Assembly: GCF_026226615.1 (NCBI RefSeq) | Contig: NZ_JAJAPB010000003.1 | Location: 186,001-250,000, forward strand | Reading direction: 5' to 3' | DNA: 64,000 nucleotides | Source: Geovibrio ferrireducens | Lineage (GTDB): Bacteria; Chrysiogenota; Deferribacteres; Deferribacterales; Geovibrionaceae | Part shown: positions 44,645 through 54,150 of the stretch, one piece after another | Position numbering within the stretch: position 1 is the first letter of the stretch | How the letters are laid out: every line of letters begins with the position of its first letter | The notes under the pieces: generated by a model | Databases searched by the model: none | The model's input: the letters and a program-made list of their open reading frames with translations, nothing else | What the model was told of the DNA's origin: nothing | Program-made: the position numbers and the translations under genes

Positions 44645-46623
44645 CAGAGGCTCTTCATAAAGCTCTGCACCGCCTCATCATCCCCCATAAGGACAAGCTC
44701 GTCCCTTTCATTGAGGGTAAAACCGCTGCCGGGGTTTGACATAACCTGCTGTCCCCTGCGCACGGCAAGGAGTGAAACATTGTAACGGAACCTGAGATCA
44801 AGCTCACGGAGAGTTTTCCCCGAAACAGGCGACCCCACAGGCACGGTAACATTTTTTATGTTCATCCCGGTAAGGCACACACCTTCGTTATAAGCAACTC
44901 TGGATTCAGAACCGTTTGCTCCGCCGTGAACCTCATAGCGTATGCTTGAGGCTATTTTTTCTATCTCCTCCGCTGAGATCTGATATTTTCTCAGTACGCG
45001 GGAGAAGGTTTCTATCGCCGTTTCGTATTCCTCAACAATTATCTCATCAGCGCCGAGTTCCTTGAGAGGCTTAATCTCTGTTATATATCTTGTTCTGGCA
45101 AGGATATAAACCGTGGGGTTTTCGCGTCTGGCGGTTTCCACCACCTGCCTCACAGCAACAGGGTCAGGCAGGGTGACAACCACAATCCTTGCGCTGTGCA
45201 GACTGCCGTGTTCCAGAACCGCAGGCTGGGCTGCATCTCCATAGAATATGGGTGTTCCCAGTTCCTTCTCTTTTTTGACTGTTTCAGGGTTCATCTCTAT
45301 GACAACGAAGTCAATACCCGTTTCTTTCGCCGCTCTGGCGGTGTTTCTTCCGTTAAGCCCGAATCCGGCAATTATTATATGATCTATCAGTTCCCTGCTC
45401 TCTTCCTCTTTTTTCTCATGGAGATAGCCGTAGCGAAGCTTAGAAGGCAAAGGAACCGCAGAGAGAATATCAGCAAGCTTCGGAGCGGCAACTATAAGAA
45501 ACGGCGTGGTGGCCATTGATATAACAGTGACAGCTATGAGAAATGAGTATGTATCAGCGTCTATAAGCCCTGCCGCTGCACCGGCAGCACCGAGAATGAA
45601 CGAAAACTCGCTCACCTGAGCAAGGGAAAGGCCTGAAAGAACGGCAACCCTCATCGGGTAACCGAGTATGTTGACCGCAAATCCTGTAACAAGGAATTTG
45701 AAAACAATCAGAATAAGAAGGCTCACCCCTATCCCCACAGGATTAGCCATAACCACGGCAGGGTTAAGCAGCATACCAATAGAAACGAAGAAGAAGCCTG
45801 TGAAAACATCCTTAAAAGGGATAACATCCCCCAGCGCCTGCTGGCCGTAACCGGATTCGCTCACCACTATTCCGGCGAGGAATGCGCCGAGAGCAAGGGA
45901 AAGACCCGCCATGGATGTAAACCACGCAACACCGAGGCAGAGGAGAACTATGGTGATCATGAACAGTTCCCTGTTTCTGGTGGATGCCACATGGTAAAGG
46001 ATCTTGGGAACAATTGTTCTGGCTCCGAAGAAAACCAGCACAACAATCAGGACAGCCTTGCCGAGAAGAACGGCAACTCCGCCTATTCCCCCTTCCTGTC
46101 CGGCCAGAACAGGAACCATGAACATCATGGGAATTACCGCTATGTCCTGAAATATGGAAACCGCCAAGGCTATCCTGCCGTAGAGCGAGTCCACCTCGCC
46201 CCGCGCAGCAAATACCTTAAGCATAATCGCAGTACCGGAAACGGCAGCCATCATGCCTACGAAGACAGCACTGTTTATGCTGTATCCGCTGAAATGAGCT
46301 ATAACCGCAAAAACGATTATAGTACCTGTAACCTGTAAGCTGCCGCCGAAAATTGCAGGCCGTTTAAGAGAAATCAGTGTAGCAAGGGAAAATTCGATTC
46401 CGATGGTAAAGAGAAGCAGAACAACGCCTATCTGCGCCATCATGTCCACCTGCTCCACAGCGTGAATAAGCCCGAAGCCGTTAGGCCCCACAAGCACCCC
46501 GGTGATCAAATATCCCATTATTTCAGGAATTTTCAGCTTACCAGCCACAAACAAAGCAAGCGCGGCAAAAAGAAATATAATAGTAATATCAGACAATAAC
46601 GGTATTCCCATCTGCATCTCCAT
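44644..46623 (-). CDS. Kef-type monovalent cation:proton antiporter with RCK domains (CPA2)
   Basis: 659 residues. About 12 transmembrane segments form the Na+/H+ exchanger domain (residues 1-385; GYLITGVLVGPNGFGL; GAFLAGIVVSES). A TrkA-N/RCK_N NAD-binding domain follows (about 410-530; IIAGFGLNGRNTARAA; FYGDAAQPAVLEHG), then a TrkA-C domain (about 575-659). The family exports K+ or Na+ in exchange for protons under nucleotide or ligand control. Three ATG codons within the first five residues leave the exact start open. Confidence 0.93.
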   Translation of the reverse strand: MEMQMGIPLLSDITIIFLFAALALFVAGKLKIPEIMGYLITGVLVGPNGFGLIHAVEQVDMMAQIGVVLLLFTIGIEFSLATLISLKRPAIFGGSLQVTGTIIVFAVIAHFSGYSINSAVFVGMMAAVSGTAIMLKVFAARGEVDSLYGRIALAVSIFQDIAVIPMMFMVPVLAGQEGGIGGVAVLLGKAVLIVVLVFFGARTIVPKILYHVASTRNRELFMITIVLLCLGVAWFTSMAGLSLALGAFLAGIVVSESGYGQQALGDVIPFKDVFTGFFFVSIGMLLNPAVVMANPVGIGVSLLILIVFKFLVTGFAVNILGYPMRVAVLSGLSLAQVSEFSFILGAAGAAAGLIDADTYSFLIAVTVISMATTPFLIVAAPKLADILSAVPLPSKLRYGYLHEKKEEESRELIDHIIIAGFGLNGRNTARAAKETGIDFVVIEMNPETVKKEKELGTPIFYGDAAQPAVLEHGSLHSARIVVVTLPDPVAVRQVVETARRENPTVYILARTRYITEIKPLKELGADEIIVEEYETAIETFSRVLRKYQISAEEIEKIASSIRYEVHGGANGSESRVAYNEGVCLTGMNIKNVTVPVGSPVSGKTLRELDLRFRYNVSLLAVRRGQQVMSNPGSGFTLNERDELVLMGDDEAVQSFMKSL

Positions 46624-46714
46624 CTAAACCTGCGAATAAAAAAGAGTACGCCGCGTTTACAACAAATCAGTTCACAATGTATAATACGGCAGAAAGTATA
46701 TTTTCAGGCAGTCT

Positions 46715-47452
46715 ATGAAATATTTAATAATTACTCTGGTCTTCTTATTTTTTAGCACAGCATTTGCAGATAAAACAAGTATTGTTTTTGGTATAGTTCC
46801 ACTTTATTCTGCATCGGAAACTCTGGAAATATGGGGACCTTTTGCTGTTAAAGCCGAAAATGAAGAAATAAAAGTTATCATAAGAACCGAGCGTTCGGAA
46901 CTTGACTTTCAGTCAGGGCTGCTCGCAGGGAAATATGACATAGCATTCATGACAGCCTCACAGTATAAAACAGCCAAAAACCGCTACAAGGCAATAGCAG
47001 TGCCCTATGAAAAAGAGCTCCGCGGAGCCATAATCACCCACAAGGCCAGCGGTATAAGTTCACTCAGGGATCTTAACAACAAACATATAGCCTTTGCCTC
47101 TCCCCATGAACATGTTTCATCTTACGAAATGCAGAGGATACTAAGCGATCATGACATCAGCTTCAAACCCGTTTACCTTAATTCCATAACCTCTGTGGTG
47201 ATAGGGACAGAAAAACAGCTTTATCCGGCCGGCTCGGTTCTCGGCGGATTTTACGAAAAAAGTGAAAATCTGAAAACAGTATTTGTGACAGAGGATTACG
47301 ATTCATATGTGGTAGGTGTTTCTGCGCGCGTGTCAGATGAAACTGCCGAATATTTCAAAAACATACTCACAACCATTCACGAACACACTGAAATGAACGA
47401 GACGATGAAACGGCTCGGTATCTCATCATTTATACTCCCGGAGGGTGAATGA
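46715..47452 (+). CDS. PhnD-like periplasmic substrate-binding protein
   Basis: 245 residues with a signal peptide (LIITLVFLFFSTAFA). The fold is the phosphonate/SsuA/transferrin-type binding protein: FGIVPLYSA, GKYDIAFMTASQY, GISSLRDLNNKHIAFASP, SSYEMQRIL and AGSVLGGFYE are visible. The ligand is unknown. It overlaps the hybrid kinase start (ATGA), with no ABC permease nearby, so it most likely presents the ligand to the kinase's sensor domain instead of to a transporter. Confidence 0.85.
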   Translation: MKYLIITLVFLFFSTAFADKTSIVFGIVPLYSASETLEIWGPFAVKAENEEIKVIIRTERSELDFQSGLLAGKYDIAFMTASQYKTAKNRYKAIAVPYEKELRGAIITHKASGISSLRDLNNKHIAFASPHEHVSSYEMQRILSDHDISFKPVYLNSITSVVIGTEKQLYPAGSVLGGFYEKSENLKTVFVTEDYDSYVVGVSARVSDETAEYFKNILTTIHEHTEMNETMKRLGISSFILPEGE

Positions 47453-50031
47453 TTTTCGGCAGACTTAACATGTCCTTCAAACTGAAAATAGCGCTGGGGG
47501 CAGTATTTATACAGATGGTGACCACTGCTGCCGCATTGTATGTCAGTGTCGGCTTCCTGAAGGAATACGGTGAGCGCGAAATTATCCTCCGCGCTGAAAC
47601 TGCGGTCAATCTCCTCAGCGCGTCCGCTGAGGAGGCGATACTGGTTAATGATTATGCCCTGCTTGACAGCCTTACCAAAAGCCTCTCGGAGCATAAAGAA
47701 GTTGCGTATGCGCGCGTGAAAAACGAAGTGGGTTCCACCATAGCCCAGAACGGGAAAAAAGAATTCCTTTCGGTTCCCTTTGAAGCGGATTCAAGGGTGA
47801 GCAAAGCCCATGACGGCTCTTTTGATACATACGCAGATCTGTACAGCGGAAATTACTACATCGGGCGAATAGAGGTAGGAATAGCAACGGGAACTTACAC
47901 CCGCTTTATATCCGATACGCTCAGGGAAATGTTTATTCTGGCGGGCATACAGATATGCACCACTCTGATATTTGCCTACCTCCTTGCTCATATACTCACA
48001 AGGCAGATTTACCGCATAGCAGATGCATCCGCCCGAATTACAGCCGGGGAACTTGGCGTAACCATTGCCGCAGACGGAAACGACGAACTGGCGGCTGTTT
48101 CCGAAACTTTCAATGCAATGTCGCTCTCTGTACAGAACAGCCACGAAAGACAGCAGGCAATTCTCAATGATTTGGAAAAAGCCAAAAAGTTTGCTGAGGA
48201 AGAAAGTGCAAAAATACGCGCAATTCTTGAAACTGTCGTGGATGCCGTTGTGATAATAAAGCAGGACGGCAGCATAACAGCCTTCAACCCTGCTGCGGAA
48301 AAAATGTTCGGCTACAGCGAGGAGGAGCTTCTCGGCAAGAGCGTTAATATCCTTATGCCCCATGAGGCTGCCCTAAGCCATCAGCAGAGGCTTGATTCGT
48401 TTGACTTCGGCAAACGCTCCGCCGTAATCGGAATCATAAGGGACATTGAGGGGGTACACTCCGACGGTACTCACTTCCCTATAGAAATGGCCGTCAGCGC
48501 GTCCATGATCGACGGTGAGGTCTACTTTACCGGAGTTATCAGGGATACCAGCGAGCGCAAAAAAAACGAGCTTGAACTTATTAACGCCAAGCAGGCCGCA
48601 GAAGAGGCAAGCAGGGCAAAAACCGCCTTCATGGCTGTTATGAGCCATGAAATACGCACACCTATGAATGTGGTAATAGGAATGGTTGACATACTCAAAA
48701 CAGACGAAACCGATAAAAACAGACTCAGCAAGCTGGAAAGCATAGCAGGAGCAGCGGAAAACCTTATGGGAATCCTCAACGACCTTCTGGATCTCGCCAA
48801 GCTTGACACCGGCAAAATGGAGCTTGAGAACGATAACTTTGACCTGAGAGAAGTTTTCAGCGTAACTGCGGACTTTTTTTCTTACGCTGCTGCCGAAAAA
48901 GGGCTGAACCTGTACATGTTTATGGATGAAAGTGTCCCTGAAAAGGTTAAAGGTGACAGGCACAGACTGAGGCAAATCCTCTCTAACCTCATAGGAAATG
49001 CAGTCAAATTCACCCCCACGGGGAGCATAACCATAAAAGCCGATGCACATGCGGAGGATGGAGAAACTGTTCTCCATGTGGAAGTGGCTGATACGGGAAT
49101 AGGCATAAGCGGGGAGAACATAGAGAGAATATTTGAGGAATTTACGCAGGCCGATCAGTCAATGTCCAGAAAATACGGCGGCTCCGGGCTGGGGCTTGCC
49201 ATATGCCGCAGGCTTGTCAGAATGATGGGCGGCGATATAAGCGCACACAGCACACCGGGCAAAGGGAGCTCATTTATATTCTCTGTCCGTTTTTCCGCTC
49301 CGGATAACATAAAACAAGCGGACAGCGAGCCTGTGGCTGTGCGCACTGCCAACCCCTCTGTTCTCATAGCTGAGGATTCGGAGGATAACAGAAACCTCAT
49401 TAAAATGTACACAAAGAGCATCCCTGTAAAAATAACTTTCGCAGAAGACGGGCAGGATGCTCTGGATAAGTATAAATCAGGCAGATTCCATCTGGTGCTG
49501 ATGGACAGACGGATGCCTGTAATGAGCGGAGACGAGGCGGCAGAGGCAATAAGGACGGTTCAGAACCTGAGCGGAGACAGGATACCTGTTTTCAGTTTCT
49601 CAGCCAACCTGCCCGGAGAAACCGACTTTCCGCAGGATCTTTATGACGGTCACTTCAGCAAACCATTCAAGAAAAAAGATCTGGAGGATTTTCTCAACTC
49701 CGTTTTCCCGGATATTGTGAAAACCGCCGAGGAAGAGGATCTGAGAATAAGCATAGACCCTGATCTGGCAGACCTTGTACCGGCTTACATCACCCGCAAG
49801 ACCGAAGAAATAGCTGAAATGCGCAAAGCAGCCGAAAACGGGGATCTGGAAAAGGCAGGTTTCATAGCACACAGCATAAAAGGGACAGGGGCAAGCTACG
49901 GTTTTGAGATCATAACCGAACTGGGAAAAGCAATTGAGGAAAGCGCAAAAGCAGGAGATAAAAATTCAGTAATCCGCAATATCAGCCGCCTGGAAGACTA
50001 CACTGCAAAAGTCAGGAAGATCCTGATATAA
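47449..50031 (+). CDS. hybrid sensor histidine kinase with receiver and Hpt domains
   Basis: 860 residues. TM1 about 10-28, periplasmic sensor 30-155, TM2 about 160-182, HAMP to 235, PAS about 255-370 (FNPAAEKMFGYSEEEL). HisKA carries H400 in VMSHEIRTPMN. HATPase has DTGIGIS and GGSGLGLAICRRL. The receiver has Asp about 685 in LMDRRMPVMSG, and Hpt has His about 808 in AHSIKGTGASYGF. A complete phosphorelay is built into one chain, but no output regulator lies nearby. Coupled to the PhnD-like gene by a four-base overlap. Confidence 0.94.
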   Translation: MIFGRLNMSFKLKIALGAVFIQMVTTAAALYVSVGFLKEYGEREIILRAETAVNLLSASAEEAILVNDYALLDSLTKSLSEHKEVAYARVKNEVGSTIAQNGKKEFLSVPFEADSRVSKAHDGSFDTYADLYSGNYYIGRIEVGIATGTYTRFISDTLREMFILAGIQICTTLIFAYLLAHILTRQIYRIADASARITAGELGVTIAADGNDELAAVSETFNAMSLSVQNSHERQQAILNDLEKAKKFAEEESAKIRAILETVVDAVVIIKQDGSITAFNPAAEKMFGYSEEELLGKSVNILMPHEAALSHQQRLDSFDFGKRSAVIGIIRDIEGVHSDGTHFPIEMAVSASMIDGEVYFTGVIRDTSERKKNELELINAKQAAEEASRAKTAFMAVMSHEIRTPMNVVIGMVDILKTDETDKNRLSKLESIAGAAENLMGILNDLLDLAKLDTGKMELENDNFDLREVFSVTADFFSYAAAEKGLNLYMFMDESVPEKVKGDRHRLRQILSNLIGNAVKFTPTGSITIKADAHAEDGETVLHVEVADTGIGISGENIERIFEEFTQADQSMSRKYGGSGLGLAICRRLVRMMGGDISAHSTPGKGSSFIFSVRFSAPDNIKQADSEPVAVRTANPSVLIAEDSEDNRNLIKMYTKSIPVKITFAEDGQDALDKYKSGRFHLVLMDRRMPVMSGDEAAEAIRTVQNLSGDRIPVFSFSANLPGETDFPQDLYDGHFSKPFKKKDLEDFLNSVFPDIVKTAEEEDLRISIDPDLADLVPAYITRKTEEIAEMRKAAENGDLEKAGFIAHSIKGTGASYGFEIITELGKAIEESAKAGDKNSVIRNISRLEDYTAKVRKILI

Positions 50032-50068
50032 CTTGCAAAAAAATTTAAAAGAAAATGAAAACTACTTA

Positions 50069-50097
50069 TTGACAAACAGAACTCCCGAAGGTATATA
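50069..50097 (+). promoter_or_regulatory. sigma-70 promoter of the tRNA pair
   Basis: Perfect TTGACA (50069-50074), 17-base spacer, TATATA (50092-50097); the tRNA-Gly 5' end follows 13 bases later. Confidence 0.85.
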
Positions 50098-50109
50098 TAT
50101 CTTCCCGTT

Positions 50110-50182
50110 GCGGGTGTAGCTCAGTTGGTAGAGCGCAACCTTGCCAAGGTTGAGGTCGCCGGTTCGAGCCCGGTCACCCGCT
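50110..50182 (+). tRNA. tRNA-Gly (GCC)
   Basis: 73 nt: acceptor GCGGGTG/CACCCGC, D stem GCTC/GAGC, anticodon stem CAACC/GGTTG around TTGCCAA, T stem GCCGG/CCGGT, discriminator T. No encoded CCA; an 8-T run follows. Confidence 0.95.
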
Positions 50183-50198
50183 CTTTTTTTTATCTAAT

Positions 50199-50269
50199 GG
50201 CGACGTGGCCGAGTGGTTAGGCAGAGGCCTGCAAAGCCTTGCACCCCGGTTCGATTCCGGGCGTCGCCT
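50199..50269 (+). tRNA. tRNA-Cys (GCA)
   Basis: 71 nt: acceptor GGCGACG/CGTCGCC, anticodon stem GAGGC/GCCTT around CTGCAAA, T arm CCCGG/CCGGG with TTCGATT, discriminator T. No encoded CCA. It lies 16 bases after tRNA-Gly. Confidence 0.95.
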
Positions 50270-50285
50270 TGAAAAAGCATTCCGA

Positions 50286-50318
50286 GGGCTTCCGAGATTT
50301 TCCGGCAAGCCCTTTTTT
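50286..50318 (+). terminator. terminator after the tRNA pair
   Basis: GGGCTT/AAGCCC stem with a 15-base loop that can extend the pairing, then six T's, 17 bases past tRNA-Cys. Confidence 0.75.
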
Positions 50319-50541
50319 GTTGCCTGTTTTCAGTCTTCTCAATACAAATCCAGATTCCCACAAACATAAAATTGCGATCTACGCCATAATTATTTCATGC
50401 TGCAATTAAAGTTAAAGACCAGAAACTTACGGAGCATTATCAGATTTATCTATTGATTACCGGAAAGCTCCCACAATTCTTTTCACGATTTTTTCATTTT
50501 AGGGTGTTATATTTTTTATTAAGTATAATATCGAGGCGGAT

Positions 50542-50985
50542 ATGAAGGTTGATTACAGCTCATATAACAGGCACACATACCCGGTTATAATATTTGACGC
50601 TGACGGAACTCTTATATACATGAATGAATCCGCACATCGCATTTTCGGCGAATTCTCCTGCGGTGAGCACAAGTGCCACTACATTTTCCGGGGGTTTGAA
50701 GCTGAGTGCAAAAATTACATGAACTGCGTATGCGGCCGTGAAGCCGCCTGCCTGAACGGCAAAGCCAGTTTCGTGCGTGAGGCGAAGACACTGAGCGGAA
50801 ACGCATTTTTCATTGTTGAGCGTCACCGTATTCAGGAAAGCGAACATTACATGGAATATCTTTATGATATAACCCAGACCGCTTCAAGCTACATACAGAA
50901 CGGATGGATGACCAAGTACGAGCTTGAAAACATGATGCTGGATACTGAAAGCGCACCTTACGGAAATATCTCTAAAAACATGTAG
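50542..50985 (+). CDS. stand-alone PAS-like, cysteine-rich protein
   Basis: 147 residues without a signal peptide. VIIFDADGTLIYMNESAHRIFG is a PAS-type first strand and helix. It is followed by a Cys-rich insert with CGEHKCHYIF, ECKNYMNC, VCGREAAC (eight Cys in about 50 residues), then the closing PAS strands (FFIVERHRI, MEYLYDITQT). The cysteines could hold a metal or Fe-S cluster. No effector domain is attached. The resemblance of the first segment to a HAD motif (DADGT) is discussed and rejected below. GAGG precedes ATG 50542. Confidence 0.65.
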   Translation: MKVDYSSYNRHTYPVIIFDADGTLIYMNESAHRIFGEFSCGEHKCHYIFRGFEAECKNYMNCVCGREAACLNGKASFVREAKTLSGNAFFIVERHRIQESEHYMEYLYDITQTASSYIQNGWMTKYELENMMLDTESAPYGNISKNM

Positions 50986-51039
50986 ACGGCGGGAAGGCTC
51001 TCCGGCTGCGGAAAAATGCACCGGGAAAAACCGCCTCCG

Positions 51040-52584
51040 TCAACCGCAAAGCGCTGCGGAATTTGGCAGAATAACCCTGAACTCCGTATATTCCCCAAGC
51101 TCTGATTCGATTTCCAGACTTCCCTTATGTGCGTGAACCACTCTGTTCACAATAGACAGCCCAAGCCCTGTTCCGGGGTAATCCTTTTTCACATTGCTGG
51201 CTCTGTAGAAACGCTTCTTAACATTTTCTATTTCGTGCTGAGGTATGCCGCAGCCTGTATCTCTCACCGTAAAGTATGCCCAGCCGTCCTTCCTGAACGC
51301 TCTGACAGAGAGTTCCCCTTCCTGCCTGTTAAACTTGATTGCATTAGAGAGAAGGTTATCTATAAGATATTTAAAAACATCAGCATCCACACATACCACA
51401 AGATTTTCCGGAATATCCGCGCTGAGTCTGAGCTTCTTCTCCTTTATATCCTGCTCAAAGAATGCCAGAGTTTCCTCAAACATGGAGGCTATCTTCACGG
51501 GGGCAAAGTGATAATCGTGCTGCTTATGCTCAAGCCTGCTGAGGGTTATTATCTCGTTGAAAAGCCTGTTGAGCGCCTTTGAGCTTTTCCTGATCGTCTC
51601 CGCTGATTTGTAGCGGAGATTAACATCATTCTCAAGCTCCGGCTTCAGTAACAGCTCACTGTAGGCGAGGATTTTCGTGAGCGGAGTCCTTATCTCGTGT
51701 GAGATCGAATCCAGAATCTCAGTTTTAAAAGAGTTTACCGAACGGAGTTCATCGTTTTTATGCTCAAGCTCATTCACAAGCATGACATACTTGCCCGTGA
51801 CGTCTTTCAGTCTGCGTTTAAGGTTGTCTTCGTTCTGGAGAATACTCTCCCGCATCAGGTTAAATGCTTCCGCCAGTTCCTCGATTTCATCGTCAGTATC
51901 AATGTCCACACTTCGGGTGTAGTCACCGGATTTGAAGGAGGAAGCCGCGTCCGCAAGTATGTCCAGCTTTGTCAGTACAAGTCTGCGCACCAGAATGCTG
52001 ATTGTTATGACTATACCGAGAAAGGTTACAATGCCTGCCATATAGAAAAAGCGGTTATTGCGGTCGATAGAGGCTTCAATCTCGTCCAATGGAACAGATA
52101 CGGATATTCCGCCTCTGAGATCGCCCACTGTGTAGCCCTGATAAATGTGGCATTCAAGGCATGCCTCGTTTATGTAAAGCGGCGCCATGTATCTGTATAT
52201 TTTGTTCTTGCCCTCTTCTATTGTTTCGTCATATTCCGCCTTGCCTCCGGCAAGTGCAGTGAGAGCGCGCACCTCGAACTCGTCCGGCGCATTTTCGGGA
52301 TTAATAAGGCTTGTGCTGGTTATATGAAACCTGAAACGGGACATAACGCCCGCGTATTTGGAGAGTTCTTTGGTGACAACAGCAGGCACAGGACGCACAT
52401 CATTCCGGTTTTCAGCCACCCACTGGCGCGTGATCAGAATCATCTCGAACAGAGTTTTCGCCTGAATGTGCGCCTGCTCAATTATAATTTCCTTCTGGCG
52501 CTGCCAGAGAAACATTGTGGAAAGCACCACAAAAATTACCGTTACAATAACAATATTGGTAATAAGCTTGAGTGTGAGTCTCAT
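51040..52584 (-). CDS. sensor histidine kinase with DUF3365 haem-motif sensor
   Basis: 514 residues. TM1 about 8-26; a periplasmic DUF3365 (Tll0287-like) domain, about 30-170, contains the c-type haem motif CLECH (about residues 140-144) followed by GYTVGDLRGGISVSVP; TM2 about 180-200; HAMP; HisKA with DSISHEIRTPL; HATPase with DTGCGIP and GTGLGLSIV. The CxxCH in the periplasm suggests covalent haem and a redox or gas signal. The gene overlaps the upstream response regulator by four bases. Confidence 0.92.
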   Translation of the reverse strand: MRLTLKLITNIVIVTVIFVVLSTMFLWQRQKEIIIEQAHIQAKTLFEMILITRQWVAENRNDVRPVPAVVTKELSKYAGVMSRFRFHITSTSLINPENAPDEFEVRALTALAGGKAEYDETIEEGKNKIYRYMAPLYINEACLECHIYQGYTVGDLRGGISVSVPLDEIEASIDRNNRFFYMAGIVTFLGIVITISILVRRLVLTKLDILADAASSFKSGDYTRSVDIDTDDEIEELAEAFNLMRESILQNEDNLKRRLKDVTGKYVMLVNELEHKNDELRSVNSFKTEILDSISHEIRTPLTKILAYSELLLKPELENDVNLRYKSAETIRKSSKALNRLFNEIITLSRLEHKQHDYHFAPVKIASMFEETLAFFEQDIKEKKLRLSADIPENLVVCVDADVFKYLIDNLLSNAIKFNRQEGELSVRAFRKDGWAYFTVRDTGCGIPQHEIENVKKRFYRASNVKKDYPGTGLGLSIVNRVVHAHKGSLEIESELGEYTEFRVILPNSAALCG

Positions 52585-53270
52585 TTTTTCACTTTATAGC
52601 CAACACCTGAAACAGTTTTGATAATGTCGGGATTCTTCGGGTTTGTCTCTATCTTCTGGCGGAGGTTTTTCACATGAACATCAAGACTTCTGGACCATGA
52701 GTATACCGTGTTTTTCCCCCAGATGTCCTTCACTATGTCATCACGAGAGAGAACCTGCCCCCTTTTCTCATAAAAATACATGAGAAGCTCAAACTCTTTG
52801 GGGGTTATGTTTATTTTCTCGCCGCCTATGTGCACTGTGCGGTCACACTTGTCTATTGTTATGTGAAAAAACTGAATAACGCCTTCCTGACATGCCTCAC
52901 CAATGGGTTCTGTTCTGCGCAGAATAGCTTTTATCCTTGCTGTGAGTTCAATATTTTCAAAGGGTTTGGTGAGATAATCGTCCGCGCCGTATTCAAGACA
53001 GATAACCTTATCCGAAACATTGTCACGGGCTGAGAGAATGAGGATCGGCACATCCTTCTCCTTCCTGACAAGTCTGCATATCTGCTGACCGTCAACATCC
53101 GGCAGATTCAGATCAAGAACGATGAGATCCACATTATTTTCCCTTGCCTTAGCGATACCCTCCATCCCCGTAGAGGCTGTCAGCACTGTATATTTTTCGA
53201 GGGAAAGCAGAAGTCTGATTATTTCCAGTATCTCAGGGTCATCGTCAACGACAAGTATTACTTTTTCCAT
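52581..53270 (-). CDS. OmpR/PhoB-type response regulator
   Basis: 229 residues: receiver with VVDDDPE, phospho-acceptor Asp in LIVLDLNLPDVDG (about 54), Lys in LTKPF; and a winged-helix output domain with ITPKEFELLMYF, DIVKDIWG and RSLDVHVKNLRQKIE. It is the cognate regulator of the haem-motif kinase, whose start codon overlaps its stop. Its own upstream 216 bases are AT-rich, with no gene. Confidence 0.95.
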   Translation of the reverse strand: MEKVILVVDDDPEILEIIRLLLSLEKYTVLTASTGMEGIAKARENNVDLIVLDLNLPDVDGQQICRLVRKEKDVPILILSARDNVSDKVICLEYGADDYLTKPFENIELTARIKAILRRTEPIGEACQEGVIQFFHITIDKCDRTVHIGGEKINITPKEFELLMYFYEKRGQVLSRDDIVKDIWGKNTVYSWSRSLDVHVKNLRQKIETNPKNPDIIKTVSGVGYKVKK

Positions 53271-53466
53271 TGAAATAAACCTTCAGTCTTTATTTGCAAT
53301 ATCGTTATAAAGATATTAATGAAAACAAATTTTGTAAATGCTTTTGAATGCCTGAAAATGCATGAAAAAGCCGCCAGCAGAATAAAACCGCTTTATCTTT
53401 AACATCCTAAACTTTTTCATAATTAAATGGAATATTTATTACAATTTTTACATTCAGCAAAAAAAA

Positions 53467-53486
53467 CCGCCCCGGAGGGCGGCATA
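53467..53486 (-). terminator. terminator of the thioredoxin-like gene
   Basis: CCGCCC/GGGCGG stem with a T-run on the minus strand, directly at the stop codon of the thioredoxin-like gene. Confidence 0.75.
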
Positions 53487-53882
53487 TTATATTGAATACT
53501 CTGCAAAAATATCAGTGAAATCCTTGTAGGAAAGGTAGCCGAGGTTCTTTTTAAGAATCTGCCCTTCCGGAGAGATAAAAAGCTGAACCGGAACAGCAGT
53601 TATGCCCATCTCTATTGCTATGCCGGTGTTTATATCAACATCAACAACCTTTAACATATACCTGTCACCCCCTTCGGACTCAATCTTCTCAAGGGCGGGC
53701 TTCATCTTTCTGCATGTAATGCACCCGTCAGAGGTGAACTGAACCACCATTGCCTTTCCGGTTTCTGCGGCTTCCGCCTGAAGAGCTGCGAGGGTCATTC
53801 CGCCGTCTTTCTCCGTTCTGAGTGAAAAAACCATAATCAGAACAGCCGCAGCCAAAATAATAACAGGGACTATCTTTTTCAT
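53487..53882 (-). CDS. membrane-anchored thioredoxin family protein
   Basis: 131 residues with an N-terminal hydrophobic anchor or signal (IVPVIILAAAVLIMVFSL) and a thioredoxin fold: VVQFTSDGCITCRKMKPALEKI carries the CxxC (CITC, residues about 54-57), and the cis-Pro motif is TAVPVQLFISP. It probably works in the periplasm as a thiol reductase or oxidase. It is a single gene with its own terminator. Confidence 0.9.
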   Translation of the reverse strand: MKKIVPVIILAAAVLIMVFSLRTEKDGGMTLAALQAEAAETGKAMVVQFTSDGCITCRKMKPALEKIESEGGDRYMLKVVDVDINTGIAIEMGITAVPVQLFISPEGQILKKNLGYLSYKDFTDIFAEYSI

Positions 53883-53943
53883 TCCAACTCCTTTATATAC
53901 ATTTTTCTGAATATCCTATACAGGTTTCAGGAAAAAGCAAGCA

Positions 53944-54150
53944 CTACCACCTTCCCCTTTCAGCCGGAAAACCGAATTTTATGATAAATACTATGACCAG
54001 AGCAGCCGCAAGGGAGAAAACAACCAGCCTCAGCATATTTCTGTTCACCGCGCTTTCATACAGCCAGCCGCCGAGATTTTCGAAGAACCATCTGAAAAGA
54101 AAAGTGTTAACAAAAATAAAACCAAGTATTTTCAATAAGTTTTTAGCCAT
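53944..54150 (-). CDS. small membrane protein, unknown
   Basis: 68 residues from ATG 54150. Two hydrophobic segments, about 6-22 (LKILGFIFVNTFLFRWFF) and 40-62 (LRLVVFSLAAALVIVFIIKFG). A TTG two codons upstream is possible. No recognised family; ribosome site weak. Confidence 0.5.
   Translation of the reverse strand: MAKNLLKILGFIFVNTFLFRWFFENLGGWLYESAVNRNMLRLVVFSLAAALVIVFIIKFGFPAERGRW

Noticed and set aside
50542-50985. HAD phosphatase, because of the DADGT motif
   Set aside because: The second catalytic Asp is missing from the usual DxDxT/V spacing (DADGTL has only this block), and no other HAD motif follows; the PAS pattern fits better.
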